Below are positions 10,501 to 20,800 of a stretch of DNA of 64,000 nucleotides, one piece after another. The stretch comes from Pterobdella sp. o SKG-2022 (lineage: Eukaryota > Annelida > Clitellata > Hirudinida > Piscicolidae), in the NCBI GenBank assembly GCA_964035795.1, contig OZ038321.1, forward strand, positions 15,865,971-15,929,970, read 5' to 3'. The notes under the pieces are model-generated. The model ran no database searches and was not told the DNA's origin. It was given only the letters and a program-made list of their open reading frames with translations. Made by a program: the position numbers and the translations under genes. Every line of letters starts with the position of its first letter. Position 1 is the first letter of the stretch.

Positions 10501-13477
10501 GATATTTAAATTGAAGTTTTTCAAGTGCAAAAAAATCATATTTTATCCGCATATTTTTATTTTAATTGTTTTATTTCGTTCAAAATGTTGGAAAATGCTC
10601 AAATTTTCAGGAAAAAATTTATTTATTAAAAAATAAACTGCTCATAATAGAAGAAGACATGAACTTTCAAATTTTCTTTAAATTGCCAGTCTTCAAATTT
10701 CATCTTTTTTGTAGATTCAATTTCACTCACCGTTTTAAATTTAAAAAATTTTTTAATTTATTCAGTTATTTGAACAATTTTTTTAAAATTTCATTTGTAG
10801 AAATATAGAACTTTAGGCCTGAAAAATGTGCACCCACTCAATAGAGTTGAGGGGAGAAAATGTATTAGCCAACTGATGTATACCCCAGCAACTGGGATAC
10901 TTGCAGCAGTATACTCTAATATATATTTTTTTAATTTTAATTGTTTTATCGCAGACTAAACGCGCTATACTAAGAGTTTCTTTTGTTCATATAAACCATG
11001 TGACAACGACCTACGTCTTTCAGCCCCGTGTCTCGGTTTCCAATTAAAATCTCGGATTTTTTCAATTTTAATGTTTTTCGATTAAAAAATATATTTTTCA
11101 GTTTTTAAATAGTTTTCATATCAGAAATATGCTCATAAATATCAAAAACTTCTACTTTGGCCAAAAATTTAACCCGTGAAAACGGGGAAATTTAAAATCA
11201 CAAAAACATGAACCTTTTATATATATTGCCAGTATTTTATTAGGAACTTACATTATAAATTTCAAAAAAGCGCAATATAATTTTTAAAGCAGGTCCAAAC
11301 TTTAATTTTATAAAAGCGTCGTATATTTTTTTTAAATTTCGAATTTCGGATATTTATTTCAAATTGTTATAATGAAAAAATTCAGCTAAAAATTTGATAA
11401 ATAAACTTTATCATAATTGCTTAACTGAGTTTTTCTGGCTATAGCTGTTTTTAAAAAATAAATTCATAGTTGGAAGAAACAACGAAATTAAAACATTGTT
11501 TTTATGTGTATTATTATTAAAAATATAAATATATATTCCAAAGTGGTCTTGAAAACTTAAACAGTTTCAGGCCACTACAATAATATTCGTTATTTTTTAT
11601 TATTTATCATGTATTAACGTTTTAAAATCTTTTCAGACATTCTTTTTTGTCTTAAATTTTATTTCTTATGAACTCTCTTCAATCTTACTGCCACAAACAC
11701 AGAAATGCAACACTTACATCAAAGTCTACCCGAGATGTGCACCCAACTCAACGGAAAGAGTTTATGAAGTGATTGGTAAACCCCAGGATATTGCTTTGAC
11801 CGTTCTAAATGTCACTCAACTTCTTTTTCCTGTATGTTATTTCATGAGAAATTATTATTCATTATTAATAATGTGTTTTTTGAAGATTTACTAAGTCGGA
11901 ACGAATTTTACATGAAGTTTACCCTGGTTTATGTTTGAAAAATTCCATGAATAGTTAATGTAAAAATAGTCTAATGATAGTTTATATTTAGGTACAACCT
12001 TTGGGAGCAATGGTTTATTACGACCCAGAGAATTATACAGACTACTTGATAGAAGAATATGGGGGGTACAGGTTTGAAGAAGGGTTTCCCAAGGGTTACA
12101 TCGGCAAAAATTCCATGAAAGCTTTCAAAGCAAAAGAAATGAAACACATAAACTTTGTTAAAGCAAGATCTAAAGCAGATGATGACAATGTTCATACGAA
12201 AGACGGTATAATGAAAAATGAAAATGATATCAAGACGGAATTCAAAGAGAAGCCCGTTAAGAGAAAAAGAGGATGTCGTGCGGGAAAACACAAAAGAAAC
12301 AGAGTTCTTCAGGTTTGTTTCATCAGGTTCCAAAATTTCAATGATTTTTCGCATTTTTCTATAATAACATTTCAACTTTTATGTTGAAAATTCATTTGTG
12401 CAATAATATAATTAAGGTGTGTGCGACGGCAATCAGAGAGAATGAAGTGGCAACAGCAGCGGCAGAAGTGAGGCATCTGGGCAAGGAGTACGTAACTTAT
12501 ATGGACCCACTCACAAGACATCAATCGTAGTTTCATCTCAAATATTGTTTTGTTAAAACTATCATATTCCTTAAAATCATTAAATGTATTTCATTCGAAA
12601 AAACTTAAATTCATCAAAATCATCATAACATTGATTAATTAAATGTATTTTAGAGGATTCGAGAGTCGACTCAAACCCCCTCTTCGGCCATTTGGAACGA
12701 TGGCCAACTCCCACCACAGACCACCCTTGCATAGACTCCCTCCCCCTCCTTCGTTCAGGTTTTAATATTTCACGATTGTTGTTAAGAAATTAAGATTTCA
12801 AGATTCTTATTTTTTGTATTACGAGAGAAATCTTAGAAAGGTATTAAGGTAATTTTGTTGGTTTTTTTCGATATTTTTTTCTGACTTCTTAAGATAATTT
12901 TTTCAAAAATATTAAATAGAGATCAGATCTTTTTTTCTATGTAATAACTAATAAATCACGATACAAAATCGTTCAGACTTTTTCCACTTGGTTATTTGAT
13001 AAGTTTTATAACTGATGGGCAGTCTGAAACCACACATGAACACAGGTCGATGCATGAAGGACCCAGAGGACTAATGCTGATGGCACCCTCCATCTACAAT
13101 AACCTTCACCAATCCTCTTTCAGAAATCTCCCGGGCCCTCCCAGGTATCTATTTTATATTAACTTATTCAATGGTTGCTTCAGAGGGAGCTGCTACTGCC
13201 AGTTGTTTAGGGACTCATATGTGCATGCTTACGCGCTGATTATTAATGTTGAAATAACTGTAAAAATTGCTTTTCAATAAAATAGTTTACATTTAAAATA
13301 TGTAATTTTTTGATGGAACGTTCGTCCAAATTCTAAAACCGTGACTTGAGTCTGCGTTGCTCAATGAAATTCATATTAGTGAAAATTTCCCACTTGCGTA
13401 AACGATGTATAATTTTAATGATTTTATATATCAATTGAAACATTGAACAGAACAGCTGGCTGCGAATGGGATGGGTC

Positions 13478-13544
<67 letters not shown>

Positions 13545-14860
13545 CAAAACTTCAACAATTCCTTCTTCCCTCCTCCCAACAATGGACTGCATCCAAATAA
13601 CTACAACCTTAATAAATACAATCCTCAAAATACTTTCAATCCAAAATCTTTTAATCCAAGTAATTATAATAACCAAAATGATTATAATAACCAAAATAAT
13701 TATAATAACCAAAATAATTATAATAACTCAAATAACTTTAATAACCAAAATAACTTTAATCAAAATGATTATAATAACCAAAGTACCAATGAACCCAGCA
13801 ACTACAACGATTTCAACCCCAATAATTTCAACAACATTCAACCAAATTATAACATTGACACTGATACACTACAAAGCCAGTCTTATGATACTGCCATCAT
13901 TCAAAATGACGCTTTCAACAACTACCCTGTCAGCAACTCTTCACAAAACGACAATTATTATTCTAATACCAGCAACAATTTCCTGCCTGACACTTCGTAT
14001 TTGCCAACGGAGGAACTGAACAATAACTTAGATGACAACTCCAATGAAAATAAAGAAGTTTGTACTTGAAAAAAATTTTCGGAATTAGAATAAAATTTTA
14101 AATTCCTTTATTTTTTGAAAAGTTAGATTACGGCATTCAAATCTCCCTCTTAATGGCTTTTAAATTCTTTTCAGAGCGAACACGTGCAAGTGAATTTGCC
14201 AATTGATGTAGGTCCATTAAACTTTTGAAAGTTTTTTAAAGTATCTTTTAACCTTCAATTCGATGTTAACTATTTAAATTTTTAGTTGTTGGAGTCTTTT
14301 GCAAAGGACGGAGGTTACAAGTTGAAGCAATTGGCTCAAGAGAGTGGTGCTGAAGTGAACCTCGAACCCCCTCAAATACCAAACCAAATAACCGTGTCTA
14401 TAAAGGGAGCTCCATTAAATGTCAAAAGCTGCCAATATTTATTGCAAATGAGGTAAGCTATTTCAAATTTTCATTTTTATGGATGGTTTTTGTCTCAATA
14501 AAGAAAATACGTTCGGTTTGGTAAAATAAAGCAAAAGATAAAACGAGAAAAAAAAAGAATGGAAATACTAAACTAAGGGGATCAATGTATAAATAGAATT
14601 TCTCAAACAACACGAGAAATTTTTAAATTTTCAATTAATTCGTGCAACTGCCCAAGCCATGCTAGTTGGCAAACGGACGCAAAACGATGATTATGAATAA
14701 ATGAATAGAAAAAACTTTTGTATGGCATCTAAGTTTTTAGTCTTTCAGCCATACTTTTTTTATTAATAAATTTATATTGTATCTTTATTTAATTAATTTT
14801 CTATGCAGCACATTGGATTTTCCTGGGAATCCTTATGACGCCATGTATCAACACCAATAA
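7557..14860 (+). CDS. HNRNPK: hnRNP K-like RNA-binding protein with three KH domains
   Basis: Exons 7557-7587, 7781-7881, 8008-8064, 8766-8809, 9254-9326, 10265-10360, 11703-11831, 11992-12312, 12417-12526, 12654-12758, 13046-13144, 13451-14057, 14175-14207, 14286-14452 and 14809-14860 join to 2025 nt, 674 residues, all in phase. hnRNP K binds C-rich single-stranded RNA/DNA and acts in transcription, splicing and translation. KH1 (about 32-102) has the GKGG loop (VIGKGGENAKHL). KH2 (about 107-177) has GKSG. The segment YYDPENY..YGGYRF just after KH2 matches the hnRNP K tyrosine-rich motif. A basic KRKRGCRAGKHKR run (near residue 275) may be a nuclear signal. A Pro/Arg-rich stretch follows, then an Asn-rich segment (about 400-585) with 20 straight Asn. 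KH3 (about 595-658) has KDGG where GKGG is expected. KH3 and the short tail NPYDAMYQHQ close the protein. The parsing is secure; RNA-binding competence of KH3 is doubtful. Confidence 0.92.
8450..8525 (+). repeat. tRNA-derived SINE head (decayed)
   Basis: In intron 3 of the hnRNP K-like gene. It shows a D-arm-like block (GCTCAGAGATAGAGCA) followed by an anticodon-arm-like TTAGA..CCTAA and a weak B-box-like GAGTTACACT. The 30-base stretch from AGAGCATTAGA to AAGTTACC matches the minus-strand block near 44.06 kb with six differences, so the two are one family. It is too degenerate to be a working tRNA gene. Confidence 0.55.
11537..11610 (+). repeat. Short dispersed repeat with hairpin (copy A)
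   Basis: About 65-70 bp starting AGTGGTCTTGAAAACTTAAA, able to fold because GTGGTCTTGAAA is nearly complementary to TTTCAGGCCAC downstream, and followed by AATATTCGTTATTT. A second copy in the same orientation lies at 35331-35395. It is intronic (hnRNP K-like intron 6). Class unknown. Confidence 0.55.
13451..14057 (+). repeat. Coding AAT microsatellite and Asn-rich tandem units (prion-like exon)
   Basis: Part of exon 12 of the hnRNP K-like gene. 20 perfect AAT codons (13482-13541) encode 20 consecutive Asn. A degenerate repeat of units such as NYNNQN and NNFNNQ follows at about 13650-13790, and a N/S/Y/Q-rich remainder continues to 14057. The frame is open through all 607 bp and in phase with both neighbouring exons, so it is translated. 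The shadow frames here (poly-Ile on either strand) are artefacts of the repeat. Confidence 0.9.
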
Positions 14861-15010
14861 ATCTTTGTTGATCGAAAACTAAAAATAATTACGCAAAATT
14901 CGCCATTTTTCTTGAATTCATGTAAAGAATTTACAATAGATTTTTTTTGTTAATTCAATTTCAAAATTAATTCATACAATTTTTATCATTTGTAAAATTT
15001 GTAGTTTTTT

Positions 15011-15016
15011 AATAAA
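15011..15016 (+). terminator. Candidate poly(A) signal of the hnRNP K-like gene
   Basis: AATAAA 151 bp after the stop codon, a normal distance for a short 3' UTR. Confidence 0.45.
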
Positions 15017-15814
15017 CTATAGCTTTGAAACTATATTGTCTCGTGAAATATGGCGCAAAAAAGTCAAAAATGAGTACAAGGTTCAATTGAACTTTTACTT
15101 CAAACTAAACCCAATCGTCAATAAGTTTTAAACAATTATATTCGTAATTAAAATTTATCACAAACAAAAAGGTTTGTCATCAAGCAACAAAATTGATATG
15201 GCTTTCAAACAAAAATTTGATCTTGTTTTTCACATCAAAATCCGCTATTGTTTCGGCATTTCAAAACTTCCAAATACCTTGATTTTTTTTCTCCAATCAA
15301 TGTTTTTTTCAATATGATCAAAAATTCACATGAATCTTTCTTTTCTCTAAATCACTTGGATCCCCACATTATGCGTCGACAAAACTAACCTTCTTTGTTT
15401 CATAGTCGAATGTTCCGTCATTTAGTTTTTTTTTAAGTGTTGAAATACAACTTTAGCTCATTTTTTTCTGTGAATTTAATTTTATTTTGTGTTCTAAAAT
15501 CGATTGAAAGATTCAGTGTGACAATAATGAATATAAAATAAAGCAAAAGTTTCAAAAAGATGTAGAAGATTTTTTGATTAAAGAGCTTTTTTGAAACGAT
15601 TTTTTGAATCGTGCTCAGATTAGTTCACTATTGTAAGAGAAGCAATAATATTGATGCAATAAAAAAACTAATCTAAATGAAGGCAAATCAAAATGAATGC
15701 CTAACCTAACAAAGATTTAAGAAAAAAAAAAACAAGCATCTACGTGACAGAAAATAAAATTACTTTTGTTCAAACTAACATATATAATACAAAAATTAAA
15801 TTTTCTGTTTTAAA

Positions 15815-15985
15815 ATAGTAAGTAAGGTCTATTTGAATCAAACACTTTTATTAACTAAATAAAAATACGAACCTTTTCGTAAGTTGAACTCACATTATCA
15901 AGTATTATGATTCAGTTAATAAGTGTTTGATTCAAATAGTTTTTGTTAATAGGCTAGTTTAGTTAATCATAGTAAGTAAGGTCTA
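15815..15985. mobile_element. Palindromic element (copy 3) bounded by 17-bp direct repeats
   Basis: Inverted arms at 15829-15856 and 15914-15939 pair with a 2-nt length difference. The interior (about 15866-15904) carries CTTTTCGTAAGTTGAACTCA followed by CATTATCAAG, the core shared with copies at 16.1 and 39.9 kb. The 17-bp sequence ATAGTAAGTAAGGTCTA occurs at 15815-15831 and again at 15969-15985. This could be a target-site duplication, though it is long and the first copy overlaps the arm by 3 bp. Confidence 0.6.
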
Positions 15986-16052
15986 CCGTAATAAGGTGTT
16001 CTCCGTATATATTTAAGATTTCTCCGTTAATTTTAATTCTTCGAGCCAAACG

Positions 16053-16206
16053 TAAATATTTAATTGAAAACACTTTTGGAAGTTTATTTTCTTCCACGAA
16101 GCTTTTCATGAACTTACATTATCAAGTGGAGGTACAAATATTTGTACCTCCACTTGATAATGTAAGTTCATGAAAAGCCAAAAATGTTTTCAATTGAATA
16201 TTTTCT
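16053..16206. mobile_element. Palindromic element (copy 4) with a perfect 78-bp palindrome
   Basis: 16101-16178 is an uninterrupted perfect palindrome (39-bp arms, no spacer, centre AAATATTT). It reads outward-in as GCTTTTCATGAACTTACATT, then ATCAAGTGGAGGTACAAA. Outer inverted arms (about 16053-16079 and 16178-16205, core CAATTGAAAAC) extend it, with a 20-bp extra segment on the left only. Perfect palindromes this long are unstable, so it is probably recent or maintained. There are no open frames. Confidence 0.75.
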
Positions 16207-17657
16207 GTTAATATTACATATAATTAAATCTCAAACGTAAAACAAACTCAAAGAACAATAATGATTTATTTTTTAATTATAAAGACTTATTTCAATAATA
16301 TAAAGTAATCACTGAAGCTGCTCAAAATTTTATTTAAAGAATATTTTATCACATGTCCCGCTTAAATTCTCAACTGATATATACAAATTTTGCATGTCAT
16401 GGGAGGGGCTCATGGCAGGCATGTAAAAATATTCGTAAAAAACATTCAAATCATTTTTTAAAAGTTTAGGTGGTAACAGAGCTTGTTCAAACATTTAGAA
16501 GAAATCAGAGTAAAAAAAGTAATGCTGAAACGAGAAGGAAGAAAGTATACGCAACATTGAACTATTTTTTCGGATGTTTGCTTGGAAAAATTAAAAGCGC
16601 TATTAAATTAAATTTTAGCAAAGATTTTGTATAATAACAAAATTGATAACGAGAAACGGTGTATTGCGTTTTTTCAGTAGCTGGAAACCATGTTATGATG
16701 CTAAAATTAATAAAAAACAAACAGTAAAAATATAAAAATAAATATATATGAATCAAGTTCTGAAATAAACTAATTTTTGTTTGCATAGTTACTTCATTAT
16801 ATAGATAACAGCACCAAATTGTGAATATAAAGCTGAGTGTCAAAAGAAATAGCTAAAAGGGGTTGACATTGGAACTAAAAAATTTGTATATATAACTAAT
16901 TAGAATTAATAATTAAAAAATGAATTTTCAATTATTTTAAACTATTTATTTAACAAATGACAGTTGGTTTATATAAAACTTTTTTGAGTTTATTAATTCT
17001 CTAAAGGTCCGTTTCAAAGTTCGTTCACCCTTTAATTGGAATAATTAGAAAAATAAATGCTTTAAAAAAAATTATAATTTTTAAAGTTTAAGCCTTTTTG
17101 AGGTTTTATTAAAATTTAATATTTCATCTTATCTTGTAAAAAATATTGAGTTTTTACCATGAGCTTTTTTTATATTTTAAAAAAGTTTCTTGGAAAATCC
17201 TAAGAGCGAATTGGCGAATTTAAAAAATTAAGTTTCAAGAAATCATATGTTTGTCATTAGTTTTTTTCACATTCTAAGTTGAAAACTAAGCTTTAAACGT
17301 ATTATATATAAAAAGCTCTAATTCTTGTTAAGTACAACAAAATCAGAATACTTCGTCAATGAATTATTGATAAAGCATCAAAGCAAGTTTATGCTTGCAT
17401 ACATCTTTTTATAGCCTGTTAATAACGAAAAAGCTTATAATTTTGGTTTTAAATTTCATTTTTTGAAGAATTTAAAATTTTTAATGTCTTGAATCGATAG
17501 GTTAGTAGGTACTCATTACTTCAGTAGATATATCTTTAAAACTTTTCTTTACTTTTTATTTCTCTCCATTTCTTCAATCATATTATTTTAGCTCATGATT
17601 GAAACTATATTTTTCAGATAAATTCATACCACATTTCCATTTTCACCGGCCAGTAGC

Positions 17658-17827
17658 ATGGGGGACTTCGAGAGAGAAGCGACGCCGGCAAGCTTTCAGA
17701 AGCTAATGAGCAGACGCACGGCATTGGCTCATGGCACAACCTGCTTGAAGGACAAGACTGAGTTGAGCTACCCATACCATGATAAAAAACAGAAAAAATT
17801 GCAACAGAGTGCTCTTGTATGTCCCGG
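17658..17827 (+). CDS. RhoGEF first coding exon
   Basis: Encodes 56 residues starting MGDFEREATPASF and ending ALVCPG, followed by a strong GTGAGT donor. A TTTTTCAG acceptor at 17617 suggests an upstream non-coding exon. It ends in phase 2, which fits the exon starting at 27722, but the 9.9-kb intron between them could hide further exons. Confidence 0.75.
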
Positions 17828-20800
17828 GTGAGTGACTTTGAGTTACTATTTTTTAATGGGTTTTGGAGTTCCAAGTGTTTGAACTGTTTTGGTTATATGG
17901 CAAAGTTGAATATTATATTATTTTTAAGCTAAAATTTTGAGCATATATTTTATAAGTTTTCTTTTTTATGGTATATTTTTATAATAAATTCAACTTCAAA
18001 TATTCATTTAAAATGCTCTGTGAAGAGTGAAACTATTGAAAAAGAGATAAATTATTTATTATTATTAAGATTTTATAGCGCACAGTTATCAATTCAAGAT
18101 TGTTTCAGAGGCGCTCAAGGTTTTTAAGAGATTATGACTGGGGATGTTTATGGTATAAGTAAGTTTTCAAAAGTTTGCGAAAGTTCATGAGAGAAGGCGA
18201 TGAGCGCAAGTTAGAAGGAAGTGAATTCCACAGACGTGGAGCCTGGTGAGAAAAAGAGCGACTAGTAAACAAGCCTGAAGAAACAGGTTGATGAAGCTGG
18301 AGATCAAAGTGCAACGATCTGAGTGGTTGACGTGTGTGTCTGATTGACAAAAGATCAAAAAGATAAGCAGGTTGTTCAAGCTTGAGAGCGCATGCAATGA
18401 GCCAAAGTAATTTAAACTTGCATCTCTGGAGACAGGTAGCCAGTGCAAACGATCAAGACAGTCGCTGGAAGAGCTGAAATAATCAGCTTGAAGAACCGTC
18501 TTGGCCGCGTGGTTTTGTAGGACTTGAAGTTTGCATAAAAGATAGTTTGACTACCCGCAAAGAAGAGAATTACAGTAGTCCAATCTGGAAAGAGCTAGTG
18601 AGATAAAGAGGGCATTAGCAGTGGAAAGAGGTAAGAATTTGCGTACTTTTTTTATGACATAGATATGGAAATTGGAAGATTGGATTATTTGAGAAATAAA
18701 GTGAGCAAAGTTCAAATTTGAATCTAAGGTGACACCTGAGATTTTGAGCTTTGAAGATATAGGAAGTGTGGTGCCGTCGAGAGTTACCACAGCAGGGAGA
18801 TTGTATTTTGCTAGAAGACGAGAGCTGCCGACAAACATCACCTCACTCTTAGTAGGGTTTAGTTTCAGTTGGCTTTGGTAATTAACCAGGAGTTTAGACA
18901 ACTGGATAATTTAAGGAGAGTGGGGCTAGGATCTGGGTGAGAGACTCCGGTGAAAAGAGTGATATCATCAGCGAACTGGTGAAAAAGCAAGTCGTGCTGT
19001 ACAATAATGCTACACATGGGTGATGTATAAAGAGAGAAGAGGATTGGTCCCAAAACGGAGCCCTGCGGCACGCCTAAGTTGAGTGATGTAAGAGAAGAAG
19101 AGAAATTGCCCGTTTTAACGAACTGAGAACTTTGAGAGAGGTAAGAGCGAAACCAAGAAAGAGCGAGATCAGAAATATTGAAGTGTCTATTCAAAATAGC
19201 AATTAAGATATTGTGACCGAGAGTATCAAAAGAAGCAGAAAGGTCTAGCGAAACCAAAACGGCCGCATGTTCAGTAGTTCAGATGTTGCGAAGACTGTCA
19301 GTGATGCGTAAGAGTGTGGTTTCTGTTGAGTGGTGCTTGCGATATGCTGATTGGAAAGGATTAAGATTAGGAGATGATGAAACGTGAAAAGTTATTCTGG
19401 AATGAACGAGTCTTTCGATAATTTTTGAAATGGTGCTCAAGTTAGAAATAGGGCGGTAGTTCGAAGGAATGGTAGGGTTCAAATTGCCTTTCTTAAGCAA
19501 AGGGAGAACTTGTGCTGTTTTAAAGGAGGCGGAGTATATTGCTTGTGAAAAAGACAAGTTGGTAAGTTTGGAAGTTATTGGAGCAAAGAGGTGAGAAAAG
19601 CGTTTAAAGTGGATGTGGGGATTAAGTCTAATGGAGAAGATTTGTTGGGTAAAGAGCGAATTAGCCTACTCACTTCTTCAATACTGACAAATGAAAATTA
19701 AGAGAGTGGTGTTCGATTGTCTGGTAGAATAGGGTCTGTGCAGCGCAAAATGGACGTTGGCAAAGATTTGTGAATAAGAGCGATTTTCTCTTTAAAAAAC
19801 CTACTAAAGGTATTCACAAGATTGATAGCTTCTGAAGAGCTGCGTGGCGGAGAAGGAGGAGATCTATGTAGGATGGAGTTGGCACTTTTCCAAAAAACTT
19901 TCAAGTTTGGTTTGACAGATGCAAGCATGTTGTTAAAATAATCAACACGGGATTTAAAGATGAGAGCGCGAGCAGTCTTCCGAGATTCCTTGAGGGCAGC
20001 AAGAAGACTGGCTGGAACAGGCTTGGATGAGCTTAACAATAAGGAAATTTTTCTTTCAAGTTTTCGTCTTTTTTTTTTGGCGGCAACGGTGTCAGTGGAT
20101 AGCTTGTGACGGGAGTGACTGCTGGGGCGAAAGATGTGGGTGCGAAAAGGGGCATGATGGTCGATAAGTGATTGAAAAGAGTTGTTCATTGTTTTAAGAA
20201 ACTCTTCAACTGGAACATCAGAAAGGTTAGTTAGTGTATTATGGATATGTCTGAGATCTTTCTCAAAGACAGCATCATCAAAGTTTTCAAAGGAGCGGGA
20301 AATTACAATGCGAGGGGGAAGAGGTGGAGGAGCGAGGTTGAGACTGCATAAAATAAGATAGTGATCGGAGTCAAAAGTTTCTTTGCCGATTTCTTGTATG
20401 AGATGACTGTTAGGTTTTGGAGCAATGATGAAGTCAAGGATGTTACCAAGTCTGTGGGTGGGGAAGTCTATGTGCTGGACCAGCTCGAGTTCACGTAAAA
20501 GAGCACTAAACGGGTTGTCATGAGACGTACAATTTGGGGTGATGAAATCACCAGCCAATATAAAATTTGAAGAAAGAGAATAAAGGAAATAGAGATGAGA
20601 CGTGAGTTTGCAGATAAAATTGCCGGTGTTTGGAGGACGGTAGATCACCAATAGAAACAAACAGTGTGACGAAAAAGACACTTTGGCTGTCAATGATTCA
20701 AAAGAAGAGTGGGACGGGGATTTAATGGCATCCAATCTAATGGAGTTTCTGGAAATTACAGAAATACCTCCACCTTGTTTACCAATGGGTCGGTGTGAGT

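Larger units (their letters stand above)
14861..17657. other. Intergenic region between hnRNP K-like and RhoGEF genes
   Basis: About 2.8 kb without a supportable coding exon. The hnRNP K-like 3' UTR probably ends soon after AATAAA at 15011-15016. Two palindromic elements lie at 15815-15985 and 16053-16206. A splice-acceptor-like site at 17617 precedes the RhoGEF start codon, so a non-coding first exon of that gene may lie in this gap. The minus frame 16562-16843 shows no recognisable protein. Confidence 0.6.

Noticed and set aside
10830..10930. Similarity to 42255-42310 around GGGGAGAAAAT..TATT..AACT
   Set aside because: Only short patches match; too weak to call a shared repeat without an alignment.
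13471..14019. Poly-Ile frames on both strands
   Set aside because: They are other-frame readings of the AAT microsatellite and Asn-rich exon.
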